Assembly: GCA_965204545.1 (NCBI GenBank)
Contig: CBDBFA010000001.1
Location: 124,001 to 188,000 of the forward strand
DNA from: JAABVD01 sp965204545
Lineage (GTDB): Bacteria > Verrucomicrobiota > Verrucomicrobiia > Opitutales > UBA2995
Length of the DNA stretch: 64,000 nucleotides
Reading direction: 5' to 3'
The translations under genes were made by a program, and so were the position numbers. A model generated the notes under the pieces. The model made no database searches. It was given only the letters and a program-made list of their open reading frames with translations, and was not told the DNA's origin. Of the stretch, positions 40,338-50,425 are shown one piece after another (the first letter of the stretch is position 1; each line of letters opens with the position of its first letter).

Positions 40338-43300
40338 ATGGGTGAAAAAAATTCCTCAGTGGAGCTGTTTCTTTCCAATCGCCTGGAAAACCTGGCCGAA
40401 GCCTTGATAGAAAATATTGAGGGCGACCGACTTCCACCCATGCAGCCCGAGGTGATCCTGGTGCAGAGTCGTGGCATGGCCCGGTGGTTGAACCTGCATA
40501 GGGCGCGGAGGCGCGGCATACAGCTCAACTCTCAATACGTATTTCCCCGTGCCTTGATCGACCGCCTCATCCACACCGTTTTGCCCGACCACAAAGCGGC
40601 GGATGAGTCGGCCTTTAACCGCGATGCCCTGAAATGGTTAATCTTTGAAAACCTTCCATCCATGGGAAAACTGAGACGGGCTCAGCCGATTCGCTCCTAC
40701 CTGGAAAAGAGCGGAACCGCTTCTCCCCTTTTGCGCCGCTATCTGCTGGCGGAAAAGATGGCCTACCTCTTCGATCAGTATCAAGTCTATCGCCCGGATC
40801 TGTTGGAGCAGTGGGAATCCTCCCCTTCCCCGGAGACCTGGAGAGCCGCCTGCTGGAAATACCTGCGAGAAACCATCGGAGGTGAACATCCTTTTTCCGG
40901 AACCCTCAGGGAATTCGGGAAAAGAGTGGCCAGGTTGGAATGCAGACCTCCCGGTTGGCCCGATTCTCTGCATATTTTCGGGATCTCCTCCCTCCCTCCC
41001 GTTTATCTGGACATTTTGCGGAAGGCATCGCAATGGATGCCTTGCCGCATTTATCTGACTCAACCCTCGCCCCAATACTGGGGGGACTTTTCCGCAAAAA
41101 AACACCTGCTCCGCCAGGATGGCATTCCCGACTCTAAACAGGAAAGCCCGTTATTGGGGAACCTGGGGCGTTTGGGGCAGGACTTCATGAACCTTCTCAT
41201 CGACAACGAGGTGTTTACTTCCGACGCATCGGAACGATTTTCTTTACCGGATGGATCCAACCTCCTGAACCAGTTGCAACGGGACCTGTATGAAATCGCG
41301 CCTCCCCCCTTGCACAAACGGGAAATAAAGGCCAAAGGCCTTCAGGTGAGAATTTGTCACAGTCCCAAACGAGAGATCGAAGTTCTCAAAAACCAACTAC
41401 ATGCCTGGTTCGAAGAAGACAGTTCCCTCACCCCGGATCAAATCGTGGTAATGGCGCCCGACATCGAGGTCTACGCCGATGCCATCAGGGCCTGTTTTGC
41501 AGAAACTCCAACCAGTGAAAGGGCCATTCCCTTTGCCATTTCCGACCATTCAGCCACCCGCGACAACCCGGTCACCGAATCTTTTTTGGCCCTCTTGCGC
41601 CTGATGCAAAATCGACTGACGGCCGGAGGGATCTACGGCTTTTTATCCCTTCCGGTTCTGGCCAACCGATTTGGCTTCACCGAACAAGACTTCCCCGTGC
41701 TCAAGCATTGGTTGCAAACGACGGCCATTCGTTGGGGACTCGATGCAAAACATCGCCAGGAAGCTACCGGGGTGTCGTTTGAGGATTTTTCCTGGAGTCG
41801 AGGGTTGGATAAATTGGTGGCCGGATTTTGTTTTCATCCCTCAACCGACGGGAATGACGACTTTGAGAACCCTTATCCCCATCTGGAAGGCAATCAGGCA
41901 GATCTCTTCAATCGGTTTCTCGAATTCTGGGAATTCCTGGAAGGGCGGTTTTTCCGCTTCCGCAAAGAACTGCCCTCGGCAAATTGGGTCAGCCTCCTGC
42001 GAGAAACGGCCGACCATTTATTTCGAGATCGCCGGGAATTGGCCGCCGCCTTCGGCAGATTAAGGGCTGTCATTGCCGACTTCGAACGGGAGACCTCCAT
42101 TCATTGTTCCAAGCAACCTATCGGACTGGACATCGTCATCCGGGATTTGGAGCAAAAATTTCGGGTCGATCCCCGATCGGGTGGATTCTTTTCCGGTGGG
42201 ATTACCTTTTGCTCCATGAAACCCATGCGCAACATACCGGCGCGGAAAATCGCCCTACTCGGCCTGGACGAAAAATCATTTCCCCGCCGAGACTTCAGGC
42301 ATGCCTTCAATACCTTTTCCGACGGTCGAAGACCGGGAGATCGTTCATTGAGGGAGGATGACCGCTACCTTTTCCTCGAATCCGTTTTGTCGGCCAGGGA
42401 AGAACTCTACCTATCCTTCTGCGGTGTCGATGCCAAGGACCTGACTTCGGTTCCCCCCTCCGCCATCCTGGAGGAATTGTTCGATCACCTGGATGAATAT
42501 TACACCTTCCCAGGGAAATGGGATGTCCGCGAAGCCCTTATGATCCGCGAACGCCTTCAGCCGTTTAATCCCCATTACTTTACCGGCTCCAATCCCTCTT
42601 ACGACCGTGAAAACCTCCAGGCGGCAAAAGCGCTAATTGCAGAAGTCCGGGACAGGCATTCATTTGTGCAATCTCCATTGCCCGAAACAGAACCTTCCCC
42701 TATAGTCCTCCCCCTGGATTCCTTCGTTAAATTTTTTCAAAATCCCAGCCGGTTCTGGTTGCGCCATCAACTCGGCCTTGAGTTCCCCCTCTTAAATAAA
42801 CACCTGGAAGATTCAGAACCTATCGATACCAAGGGTTTGAATCAATTCATGGCCATGCAGTCCATGATCCGGAACAAATGGGAGAAAGGGGAGGAAAAGG
42901 ACGGTTCGGTCAGCCAGTACCTTCCCGTGGGAGAATTCGGTTCCGCAGTGATGGATGACCTCAAAGGGCAAGCGGAATACTTTGTCGATTCGCTGAAACA
43001 AATCGGGCCAGGAAGCAAGAGTGAACCCATAGCTATCGATCTGAAAATCGACCGGCTTCGCCTGCGGGGACAACTCCAAAATTTCACTCCTGCCGGTTAC
43101 CTGAAATTTCGATACGCCAAACTTAAACCCCAGCAACTCCTGGCCGCCTGGCTCGAGCACCTCGTCCTCTGCGCCAACTCCAAGGGTGAAGAGATTTCCA
43201 CTTACTTGAAAGGTAAGGGACAACTGACAGTTTTTTTCCATGTAGAGGAGGCGCCCCAACTCCTCGGCTCCCTGGAAAAGATTTTCCTGAATGGAATCCG

Positions 43301-43574
43301 TTTACCTCAGCCCATATTCCCCCAGGCATCCTACCACTTCGCCAAAAGCGCCTCTTTTCTTTCGAGACGTTCGAGGAAGAGCCCCCTGGATAAGGCTAAG
43401 GATGCTTTTCTGAAAACCCCGGGGTTCCGACAATATGAATGGGGCGATGGATGGGAGCCCCATATCCGGTTGTGTTTCCCCGACGTGGAAGCGGCGCTCT
43501 CCCAAGATTTCAAGGTCCTGACAGAGTCGGTCTATGGTGAAATGCTCAAGCACAACACGGGAGATTCGCCATGA
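40338..43574 (+). CDS. recC: Exodeoxyribonuclease V subunit gamma
   Basis: RecC forms the core of the RecBCD helicase-nuclease that resects double-strand breaks and recognises Chi-type sites. At 1078 residues it is a little shorter than the E. coli protein (1122). It begins with SVELFLSNRLENLAEALIENI, then IQLNSQYVFPRALIDRLIH and VILVQSRGMARWLNL, typical RecC openings, and contains inactive helicase-like folds without Walker motifs (QIVVMAPDIEVYADAI, PFAISDHSATRDNPV). The Chi sequence recognised cannot be predicted from this sequence. Its stop overlaps the recB start (ATGA at 43571-43574). The ATG at 40338 follows a spacer that is AT-rich and divergent from vapB. Confidence 0.92.
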   Translation: MGEKNSSVELFLSNRLENLAEALIENIEGDRLPPMQPEVILVQSRGMARWLNLHRARRRGIQLNSQYVFPRALIDRLIHTVLPDHKAADESAFNRDALKWLIFENLPSMGKLRRAQPIRSYLEKSGTASPLLRRYLLAEKMAYLFDQYQVYRPDLLEQWESSPSPETWRAACWKYLRETIGGEHPFSGTLREFGKRVARLECRPPGWPDSLHIFGISSLPPVYLDILRKASQWMPCRIYLTQPSPQYWGDFSAKKHLLRQDGIPDSKQESPLLGNLGRLGQDFMNLLIDNEVFTSDASERFSLPDGSNLLNQLQRDLYEIAPPPLHKREIKAKGLQVRICHSPKREIEVLKNQLHAWFEEDSSLTPDQIVVMAPDIEVYADAIRACFAETPTSERAIPFAISDHSATRDNPVTESFLALLRLMQNRLTAGGIYGFLSLPVLANRFGFTEQDFPVLKHWLQTTAIRWGLDAKHRQEATGVSFEDFSWSRGLDKLVAGFCFHPSTDGNDDFENPYPHLEGNQADLFNRFLEFWEFLEGRFFRFRKELPSANWVSLLRETADHLFRDRRELAAAFGRLRAVIADFERETSIHCSKQPIGLDIVIRDLEQKFRVDPRSGGFFSGGITFCSMKPMRNIPARKIALLGLDEKSFPRRDFRHAFNTFSDGRRPGDRSLREDDRYLFLESVLSAREELYLSFCGVDAKDLTSVPPSAILEELFDHLDEYYTFPGKWDVREALMIRERLQPFNPHYFTGSNPSYDRENLQAAKALIAEVRDRHSFVQSPLPETEPSPIVLPLDSFVKFFQNPSRFWLRHQLGLEFPLLNKHLEDSEPIDTKGLNQFMAMQSMIRNKWEKGEEKDGSVSQYLPVGEFGSAVMDDLKGQAEYFVDSLKQIGPGSKSEPIAIDLKIDRLRLRGQLQNFTPAGYLKFRYAKLKPQQLLAAWLEHLVLCANSKGEEISTYLKGKGQLTVFFHVEEAPQLLGSLEKIFLNGIRLPQPIFPQASYHFAKSASFLSRRSRKSPLDKAKDAFLKTPGFRQYEWGDGWEPHIRLCFPDVEAALSQDFKVLTESVYGEMLKHNTGDSP

Positions 43575-46500
43575 AGACCAAGCCCTTCGACCTGCCCGGC
43601 ACCCCACTCCGTCCGGGAGTGCGCCTCCTGGAAGCCAATGCCGGGACCGGTAAAACCTACGCGATTTCGGGTCTGGTTTGCCGTTTGGTCGTGGAGGAAG
43701 GATTGGGCATCTCAAACATCCTGGTGGTCACCTTTACCGAAGCGGCCACGGAAGAGCTGAAGGACCGGGTTCGAAAATACCTGCAACAAACCCTCGCTTC
43801 ACTCCAGTCCAATCGACCCAAGGATGCCCTGTCGGAAGTCTACCTCAAGTTCCCGGCCAACCACCGGGACCGGGCCATCAGGCGCCTGAAGAAGGCGTTG
43901 GGATTATTCGATGAAGCCTCCATTTTTACTATTCACGGGTTTTGCCATCGGGTGCTCCACCAGTACGCATTTGAAAGCAACGGCCTGTTTGAGCCCCAAT
44001 TGGTCAAGGACCCCAGGCCAATGTTCCTCGAACTCAGCCACGATTACTGGCGCAGGCAATTCTACCGGGGCGACCCCTTTTTAGCCGCCCTCATCCATTA
44101 CCTCGATTTATCCCCCAAGGCCCTGGTTGAGGATTTCCTTGAAATAACCCGGTTGGGGAATCCATGGGTCATTCCCGCTGTATCAAATGCGCGCTATGGT
44201 CATTCCATTTCCGCATCAAGGGATATCTGGGAGCACCTGTCCGGCGCCATCCAGGACAATGATCGAGTTATTCGGATTCTCAGCAACACAGCGGCTTTCA
44301 AAAAACCTCTAAGGGATCGGTTGCCCGAAATTTTGCAATTCCTGCAGCGGCCCTGGCCCAAAATGCCCACCGGTCCATCCGCCAAAATCCTCCGGCATTT
44401 GACCGCCGGCTACCTGAACGACCAACTCATGAAAAAGGCGGCCAAAGATGGATTCGATCCATCGGATCCTTTTTTCGACCGGGTGGAGGATTGGCAAAAT
44501 GCCCTGGAGATGTTCCGCCACCAACATCGCTTTTTTTTCCTGTCCGAATTTCGCAATCAACTGGAGCTTCGAAAAAATCAACTCAATGTCGTCACATTCG
44601 ACGACCTCTTGCCCCGCGTCCTGCAAGCGCTGGATGGTCCATTGGGGAACAGGTTGATATCGCGTCTGAAAACCGATTTTGCGGCGGCATTAATTGATGA
44701 ATTTCAGGATACCGATCCCCAACAATGTCGGTTATTCAGGCAATTGTTCAACTCTCCAAAACATCACCTATATTATATCGGTGACCCCAAACAGGCCATT
44801 TACACCTTCCGGGGAGCCGACATTTTCAGCTACCTGGAGGCACGAAATTCGGCGCGGGAAACATTTGGCTTGACCACGAATTGGCGTTCCGATCCAAAAT
44901 TGGTCTCGGGGATCAACGCACTGTTCAATGGACACCCCACCCCATTCGCATTTCCCGAAATACCTTATAATCCTTCCGATTCCGCCGTGGAGGGAGCCCA
45001 ATTAAAGGACTTCCTCGGAAGCAATGGGGCCGGATTAAAGTTCTGTTACCTCCCCTCGCCAAAGGAAGGAAAGACCCTACCCAACGGGCAGGCCAAGGAA
45101 AGGATTCGAAGCGCCGTCATCCAGGAAGTTCTCCATTTGGTTCAAGGAGGCGGTCTCCTCAATGGGCAGCCCATAAAACCGGGTGACATAGCCATACTGA
45201 CCCGAACCAATGAGGAAGCCCGTGAGGTGAAAGCCGACCTTTCCGCAGCCAACCTTTCCGGTGTCATTCATTCCGATCAAACGATTTTTGAAACGGAGGA
45301 AGCGGAAACCATGCGGATTCTTCTCTACGCCCTGTCCGAACCCAATCGGAGTGACTGGTTCAAAGCCGCCATGACGTCTGAGTGGGTTGGCTTCAGATCA
45401 AATGACATTTTTTCCATGGACGATGGGTGGGAGCACTGGGAGCGATTGCAGCAATGCCTTTATCAATGCCATGAAATCTGGCTCAGCCAGGGGATTTACC
45501 CTGCCTTGAATCACTGGGTTTGGCAATTGGACATTCCCGTGCGTCTGCTCCGTTTACCCGAGGGGGAAAGAAAAATCACCAACCTTACGCACTTGATCGA
45601 CCTATTGCAAAAGGCGGAAAGCGAAGGCCGAACCACTCCGCAAACATTGCTCAGTTGGTACGAAGACACACTGCAGGAGCCTGACCGGGAAAGAGACGAT
45701 TTTCTCATGCGCCTGGAAACCGATGAGGAAGCCATCCAGGTTATGACCATACATAAAAGCAAGGGTCTGCAATATCCCATCGTATTCGTCCCCTTCGCCT
45801 GGATATCACCCTCTCCCAATAGGAAAAAGGATGGACTGAAGTATCACGATCCCAGCGACACCAACAGGATGGTGTTCGACGCTTCCCCCGAACCATCCCC
45901 TGCCGTCCGGGAACAACAGGCCCGCGAAGAAATTTCAGACCGCCTTCGCCTGCTTTATGTAGCGCTGACCCGGGCCCAATTCCGCACCTACTTGTTTTGG
46001 GGGGAATTCAGGAATCAGGCTCGATCTTCCATCGGTTACCTCTTGGGTATGGAGGAGTCATCGGGACAAGAGGGCTACCCCACCCCTGCCTCGGTCTTGG
46101 AGGCGTTAAAGAAGGACGCGCAGGAAGGGATCGAGATAATCGATGTCGAGGCCATGGCAGACCGCGTTACGGCTCCCCACCGACGTTACGAGCCCGATTT
46201 TGAATTATCGGCCAGGAACTTGACCCGAAAGGTGGAACCGGGGTTTCGCATCTCCAGCTTTTCATCGCTTTCAACCGGATTTATCGAGGCAGCGGAAGAA
46301 TTGGACGAACCCCTTCAGGAAGCGCCGGATTACGAAACGGAAAGCCGAAATATTTTTTCCTTACCCAAAGGGGCCATAACCGGAAATGTCATCCATCAGA
46401 TTCTTGAGAAAACCGATTTCCAAGACGAGGAGTCGCTTCGCCTCGCCACCGAAGAATCCTGCGACCGATACTATGCCGGAAGCGAGTGGACCGAGATTCT

Positions 46501-47089
46501 CCATAACCAACTGAACCTGGTCCTGCACAAACCCTTGAGAAACACTTCCAAGCCGGTAGTCCTAAGCCAACTCGGCCCGGGTTCATCCATGAAAGAAACC
46601 GAGTTCCACTTCCCAGCCAAAAATTGCTTCTCAAAGGAATTGGCTCGGATCCTACTGAAATATCCCGATAAGTTTTCCCCATCTTTTGTCCATGCCCTGC
46701 CCCATTTGCGACAACAGAAAGTCGACGGTTTTGTGCGGGGAATTATCGATCTGGTATTTGAACACCGCGGCCAATTCTTTCTTCTCGATTGGAAGTCCAA
46801 TTGGCTGGGCCCTTCCACGGACGATTACGACCCTTTTTCTCTCGGTCAAGCCATGGGGGCGCACGCCTACTACCTCCAGTATTACCTCTATACGGTGGCC
46901 TTGATCCGCTACCTGAAAAGGCGCATCTCGTCCTTTGACTACGATCGCGACTTTGGTGGCGTCTATTACCTCTTCGTCAGAGGTGTGGGCCAACATTCGG
47001 AGTCCAATGGAATCTTTTTCGATAAACCGCCCGGGCGGATCATCGCCGAGCTCGATCACTTCTTTGCGGGAAACAAGGAACATGGGTGA
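43571..47089 (+). CDS. recB: Exodeoxyribonuclease V subunit beta
   Basis: RecB is the 3'-5' helicase and the sole nuclease of RecBCD. At 1172 residues it matches the family (1180). The Walker A motif ANAGTGKT is at residues 22-29, VVTFTEAATEELKDRV follows (motif Ia), then DEFQDTDPQQ (Walker B, II), GDPKQAIYTFRGAD (III), VMTIHKSKGLQYPIVF (V) and RLRLLYVALTRAQ (VI). The C-terminal nuclease domain carries GIIDLVFEHRG and LLDWKSNWLG, with the Asp and Lys of the active site. It overlaps recC by 4 bases and recD by 8, so the three should be made together. Confidence 0.95.
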   Translation: MKTKPFDLPGTPLRPGVRLLEANAGTGKTYAISGLVCRLVVEEGLGISNILVVTFTEAATEELKDRVRKYLQQTLASLQSNRPKDALSEVYLKFPANHRDRAIRRLKKALGLFDEASIFTIHGFCHRVLHQYAFESNGLFEPQLVKDPRPMFLELSHDYWRRQFYRGDPFLAALIHYLDLSPKALVEDFLEITRLGNPWVIPAVSNARYGHSISASRDIWEHLSGAIQDNDRVIRILSNTAAFKKPLRDRLPEILQFLQRPWPKMPTGPSAKILRHLTAGYLNDQLMKKAAKDGFDPSDPFFDRVEDWQNALEMFRHQHRFFFLSEFRNQLELRKNQLNVVTFDDLLPRVLQALDGPLGNRLISRLKTDFAAALIDEFQDTDPQQCRLFRQLFNSPKHHLYYIGDPKQAIYTFRGADIFSYLEARNSARETFGLTTNWRSDPKLVSGINALFNGHPTPFAFPEIPYNPSDSAVEGAQLKDFLGSNGAGLKFCYLPSPKEGKTLPNGQAKERIRSAVIQEVLHLVQGGGLLNGQPIKPGDIAILTRTNEEAREVKADLSAANLSGVIHSDQTIFETEEAETMRILLYALSEPNRSDWFKAAMTSEWVGFRSNDIFSMDDGWEHWERLQQCLYQCHEIWLSQGIYPALNHWVWQLDIPVRLLRLPEGERKITNLTHLIDLLQKAESEGRTTPQTLLSWYEDTLQEPDRERDDFLMRLETDEEAIQVMTIHKSKGLQYPIVFVPFAWISPSPNRKKDGLKYHDPSDTNRMVFDASPEPSPAVREQQAREEISDRLRLLYVALTRAQFRTYLFWGEFRNQARSSIGYLLGMEESSGQEGYPTPASVLEALKKDAQEGIEIIDVEAMADRVTAPHRRYEPDFELSARNLTRKVEPGFRISSFSSLSTGFIEAAEELDEPLQEAPDYETESRNIFSLPKGAITGNVIHQILEKTDFQDEESLRLATEESCDRYYAGSEWTEILHNQLNLVLHKPLRNTSKPVVLSQLGPGSSMKETEFHFPAKNCFSKELARILLKYPDKFSPSFVHALPHLRQQKVDGFVRGIIDLVFEHRGQFFLLDWKSNWLGPSTDDYDPFSLGQAMGAHAYYLQYYLYTVALIRYLKRRISSFDYDRDFGGVYYLFVRGVGQHSESNGIFFDKPPGRIIAELDHFFAGNKEHG

Positions 47090-48806
47090 CCAAGTTGAAA
47101 ATCCTGTATTCAATGCGCTGGACAGACGGGTTGCCCGGCTGATGGCCGGTCGCTGCGGCAAAAATGCGGAGGCCGTGGAGCTGATCGTTTCTTTGACCAG
47201 CTATCTGCTACGACAGGGACACGTCTGCCTCGACCTCAAATCCGCTCCGCCGGCGGAGGTTGAACCCCTTCTCCCCGATGGGCTCTGGGCTTCATTGCCG
47301 GAAATCCTGTCCGATTGTCCCGTGGTTTCCAATGAAGATTTACCGGACCAGCCCATGATTCTGAGCCGAAAGGGAAAGCTCTACTTCCATCGTTACTGGC
47401 ACTACGAAACTGAACTTCTCCAGTCGGTGATGGAAAGGTGTAGGGGTCTGTACGGAGAACAACCAGTCGATGCGAGCCCGGCTCATAGCAGGCGAACGGG
47501 ATTCGCATTGAGCAATGAGCAGCAACAGGCTGTGGCCACCGCCATGCGGTCACGGTTGACTCTGATTTCCGGGGGCCCCGGCACGGGAAAGACCGCTACT
47601 ATTGCGTCTCTTATTGCGCAAAGTATACCTGCCATGGAAGACGTGGAATCCGGTATTGCCCTGGCTGCCCCGACCGGAAAGGCGGCCCAACGCGTGCAGC
47701 AATCTTTGGAAAAAGGCCTCCTGGCCATGGAAGTGAAACCGCTGAAACTCCAAGCCACCACGGTGCACCGCCTCTTGGGATACAAACGATTTTCCAGCCA
47801 ATTCAGGCACGACCGGGAACATTCCCTACCCTTCCACCTGGTGATCATCGATGAGGCCTCCATGCTGGATTTGCCCATGTTCTCTAAACTCATTGGGGCG
47901 GTTGCCCCCGATGCCAGGCTCGTTCTCCTCGGGGACAGGCATCAGCTCTCCTCCGTGGAAGCGGGTTCCATATTCGGGGATCTCGTGGAAGCGGGAAATT
48001 TCCACAACCAACTCAAAAGGCGAACGATCGACCTGCGACAAAATTTCCGGTTTGCCCAAGATAGCCGTCTCCATCGCCTCTGTCAGGCGGTAAAGACGGG
48101 CGACGCGGACGAGGCAGTTCAACTGATCAAAGCTGATAAAGGCGGGGTCCGCTCGATTCCTCTCCCTCCTCCCAAAGGGTTGAAAAGGAAATTTCGGAAC
48201 TGCCTCCTTGCCCATTACGCCCAACTTCATTCGGAATACAACCCGCAGGTTGCCTTGAAACTTCTGGGAGAGCGCTGCCTCCTTTCCCCCTTGAGAAAAG
48301 GTCCCTATGGGGTTGAAGCGTTGAATCAGACCATGGAATCCCTTCTTACTTTGCGCCATCCCTCAATCGGAGGGGAACGGTATTATCACGGAAAACCCCT
48401 CATCATTACGGAGAACAGCTATGAACTCAACCTGTTCAACGGAGAGATCGGGGTGATTCTTGCATCTCCCGATCAGCCTCTTGATTTGCAGGCTTGGTTC
48501 TATGGTGAATCGCGTTCTGAAGTGAGAAAGTTTCCCTTATCGGCCTTGCCCGCCTTCGAAACCGGTTACGCCTTGACCGTGCACAAGGCCCAGGGGTCCG
48601 AATACCGAAAGGTTTACCTTATCCTGCCCCCGAAGAAAGCCCCCATTCTCACCCGTGAACTCCTCTACACCGCCCTGTCACGCAGCCGCAATACCGTGCA
48701 TATCTGGGCAAACCTTCCCATACTGAAGTACGCCATCAGGAATCGGACGCGAAGGTCATCCGGAATTGTCGATCGCCTTTCAGCCCTTGGGTTGACCGAT
48801 GGCTGA
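47082..48806 (+). CDS. recD: Exodeoxyribonuclease V subunit alpha
   Basis: RecD is the 5'-3' helicase of RecBCD. At 574 residues it is close to the family norm (608). The N-terminal domain (MGDQVENPVFNALDRRV) binds the rest of the complex, and the helicase has Walker A GGPGTGKT at about 164-171, DEASMLDLPMF as Walker B and LLGDRHQLSSVEAGSIFGDL as motif III, with a UvrD-like VHKAQGSEYRKVYL motif near the C-terminus. The frame is open upstream to 46935, but the ATG at 47082 overlaps the recB stop and begins the conserved part. It converges with the phosphofructokinase gene and overlaps its 3' end by 27 bp. Confidence 0.95.
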   Translation: MGDQVENPVFNALDRRVARLMAGRCGKNAEAVELIVSLTSYLLRQGHVCLDLKSAPPAEVEPLLPDGLWASLPEILSDCPVVSNEDLPDQPMILSRKGKLYFHRYWHYETELLQSVMERCRGLYGEQPVDASPAHSRRTGFALSNEQQQAVATAMRSRLTLISGGPGTGKTATIASLIAQSIPAMEDVESGIALAAPTGKAAQRVQQSLEKGLLAMEVKPLKLQATTVHRLLGYKRFSSQFRHDREHSLPFHLVIIDEASMLDLPMFSKLIGAVAPDARLVLLGDRHQLSSVEAGSIFGDLVEAGNFHNQLKRRTIDLRQNFRFAQDSRLHRLCQAVKTGDADEAVQLIKADKGGVRSIPLPPPKGLKRKFRNCLLAHYAQLHSEYNPQVALKLLGERCLLSPLRKGPYGVEALNQTMESLLTLRHPSIGGERYYHGKPLIITENSYELNLFNGEIGVILASPDQPLDLQAWFYGESRSEVRKFPLSALPAFETGYALTVHKAQGSEYRKVYLILPPKKAPILTRELLYTALSRSRNTVHIWANLPILKYAIRNRTRRSSGIVDRLSALGLTDG

Positions 48807-49985
48807 AAGCAGGTCTTTGAACCACTCCTTATCGATGTCGAACCGTTTGCCCCCTCTGATGCGGGAAAACTCAATCGGCCGCAATCGGTCGCCCTTCTCT
48901 TCATCCTGCCCGATAACTCCTTCTACCCCATCCAAACCGCACTTCACTGCCAGATCGGTGCACGATTTGATCAAACGTAAATCCTCCGCATTTGCCGGAG
49001 CCGCCCGACTGTAGTAGCCGCTTTTTTGCACCAACACCTTTTCGCCGCCTATTCTGGCCGCAAACTGCTTGGCAAACCATTGGCCCGGGTTCACAGCGTC
49101 GAGCTTGGCATGACCGAAGGCATCGCGCGGAACTTTCTGCCCGTTAGCTTCCATTTCGGCAATGATGGTCTCGACTCCCGCCCCCTCACTGATGAATACA
49201 TTTACGTTGTCTATCTCGTCCATAATACTCCTCAACCGTAGCGCCTCGGCTTCGAGATCGATTTCCATTTCGGGCACGAAAACGGCGTGAACGTCCCTGG
49301 CCGATTTGGACAAGCCGGTCTCGGGAACGAATTCCAACCCATTGAGACGTTTCCGGTATTCAACCGCAGTGGCCGCGGTCAACCAACCACAGTGACGACC
49401 CATGACTTCATGAATGATCATCATGCGTGGGTTTGCGCTGTGCTCGGCCACCACATTTTCAAAAAACCGGGCCCCCTGCTCTGCCGCGGTCCAAGCTCCC
49501 AGGCTTTGGCGAACCGGGATGATGTCATTGTCAATCGTTTTGGGCAGGCCGACCACGGTCAGGTCGTAGTCGTGCCCGGCCAGAAATTCAGCCAGTTCAG
49601 CCGCAGTCAAATTTGTATCATCTCCTCCAATCGTGTGCAGGACATCGATACCGTCATTTTCCAACTGGTCCGCCGCCACCCCCAAAGGATTTTGCCCCGG
49701 TTGAATCAATCCGCGCCGCAAACAATCTTTGGTATTGGTGAGCTTCACCCGGCTGTTTCCAATGGGGCTGCCCCCAAATCTGTGCAGGATATGGGCGGAT
49801 TTTCGAACCGTACGGCTCACCCTGTAGCTTTCTCCCAATAACAGGCCCTTGTAACCGCTACGGTAACAGATGATATCAATATCGGGCTCCAATTCGGTAT
49901 AGCCCTCAATCAACCCGCCGACGGCGGAAGATAAACAGGGGGCCAAGCCTCCAGCGGTCAGAATCGCGATCTTGTTCACAGTCAT
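48780..49985 (-). CDS. 6-phosphofructokinase, pyrophosphate-dependent type
   Basis: A 401-residue phosphofructokinase that phosphorylates fructose 6-phosphate. TAGGLAPCLSS at the N-terminus, GGDDT in place of the ATP-type GGDGS, and PKTIDNDI in place of PGTIDND are the marks of pyrophosphate-dependent enzymes, which act reversibly and save ATP. The stretch MGRHCGWLTAATAVEYRKRL supports the same group. The frame is open to a start at 50030, but the ATG at 49985 has a GGAG site at a good distance and overlaps the stop of the thioesterase gene. Its 3' end overlaps recD on the opposite strand. The phosphoryl donor is inferred from motifs, not measured. Confidence 0.92.
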   Translation of the reverse strand: MTVNKIAILTAGGLAPCLSSAVGGLIEGYTELEPDIDIICYRSGYKGLLLGESYRVSRTVRKSAHILHRFGGSPIGNSRVKLTNTKDCLRRGLIQPGQNPLGVAADQLENDGIDVLHTIGGDDTNLTAAELAEFLAGHDYDLTVVGLPKTIDNDIIPVRQSLGAWTAAEQGARFFENVVAEHSANPRMMIIHEVMGRHCGWLTAATAVEYRKRLNGLEFVPETGLSKSARDVHAVFVPEMEIDLEAEALRLRSIMDEIDNVNVFISEGAGVETIIAEMEANGQKVPRDAFGHAKLDAVNPGQWFAKQFAARIGGEKVLVQKSGYYSRAAPANAEDLRLIKSCTDLAVKCGLDGVEGVIGQDEEKGDRLRPIEFSRIRGGKRFDIDKEWFKDLLSAIGQPKG

Positions 49986-50425
49986 AAGGTTTTCTCCAAC
50001 AGCTTCCTCAACCCAGGTGGGATGGGACATTTTTTCATCTCCCCAGTCCGCCGGTTCAGCTCGACGTAAAGGGTGGTAAAACGGCCCGCTGCAATGGGCC
50101 GGGCATCAGAACCGCCCGGACCAAATACGAAGAAGCGATACCGGAAAGTACTTTGGCCGATTTCCTCGATCCTGAGGCGGATCTTCAAGATATCCTGGTA
50201 GCGGGCAGGACGAAAGAATTCACAGGACGCGCTGATACGGGGCCAACCCGTGTGTTCATCCCCATGGGCGGTATGCGCGGACCACCCGAGGGTTCGGAAA
50301 AAGGCGTGCTCGGCCGACTCCACAAAGCGAAAAAAATTGGCGAAGTGCACGATTCCGGCCATATCGGTGTCGGCAAATTCGACCCGTCGCTCACTTTCGA
50401 AGTGAAATTGGTCAGGTACTTCCAT
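49982..50425 (-). CDS. Acyl-CoA thioesterase, 4-hydroxybenzoyl-CoA (YbgC) type
   Basis: A 147-residue hot-dog fold thioesterase that would hydrolyse an acyl- or aryl-CoA. The DTDMAGIVHFANFFRF motif (catalytic Asp and the conserved block) is the 4HBT/YbgC signature, and the rest (ISASCEFFRPARYQDILKI, GRFTTLYVELNRRTGEM) aligns with the fold. The frame reaches back to a GTG at 50446; the ATG at 50425 has a GCAGG site and is preferred. It overlaps the glycosyltransferase end by 14 bp and the phosphofructokinase start by 4 bp, so the whole block is one transcription unit. Substrate unknown. Confidence 0.9.
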   Translation of the reverse strand: MEVPDQFHFESERRVEFADTDMAGIVHFANFFRFVESAEHAFFRTLGWSAHTAHGDEHTGWPRISASCEFFRPARYQDILKIRLRIEEIGQSTFRYRFFVFGPGGSDARPIAAGRFTTLYVELNRRTGEMKKCPIPPGLRKLLEKTL

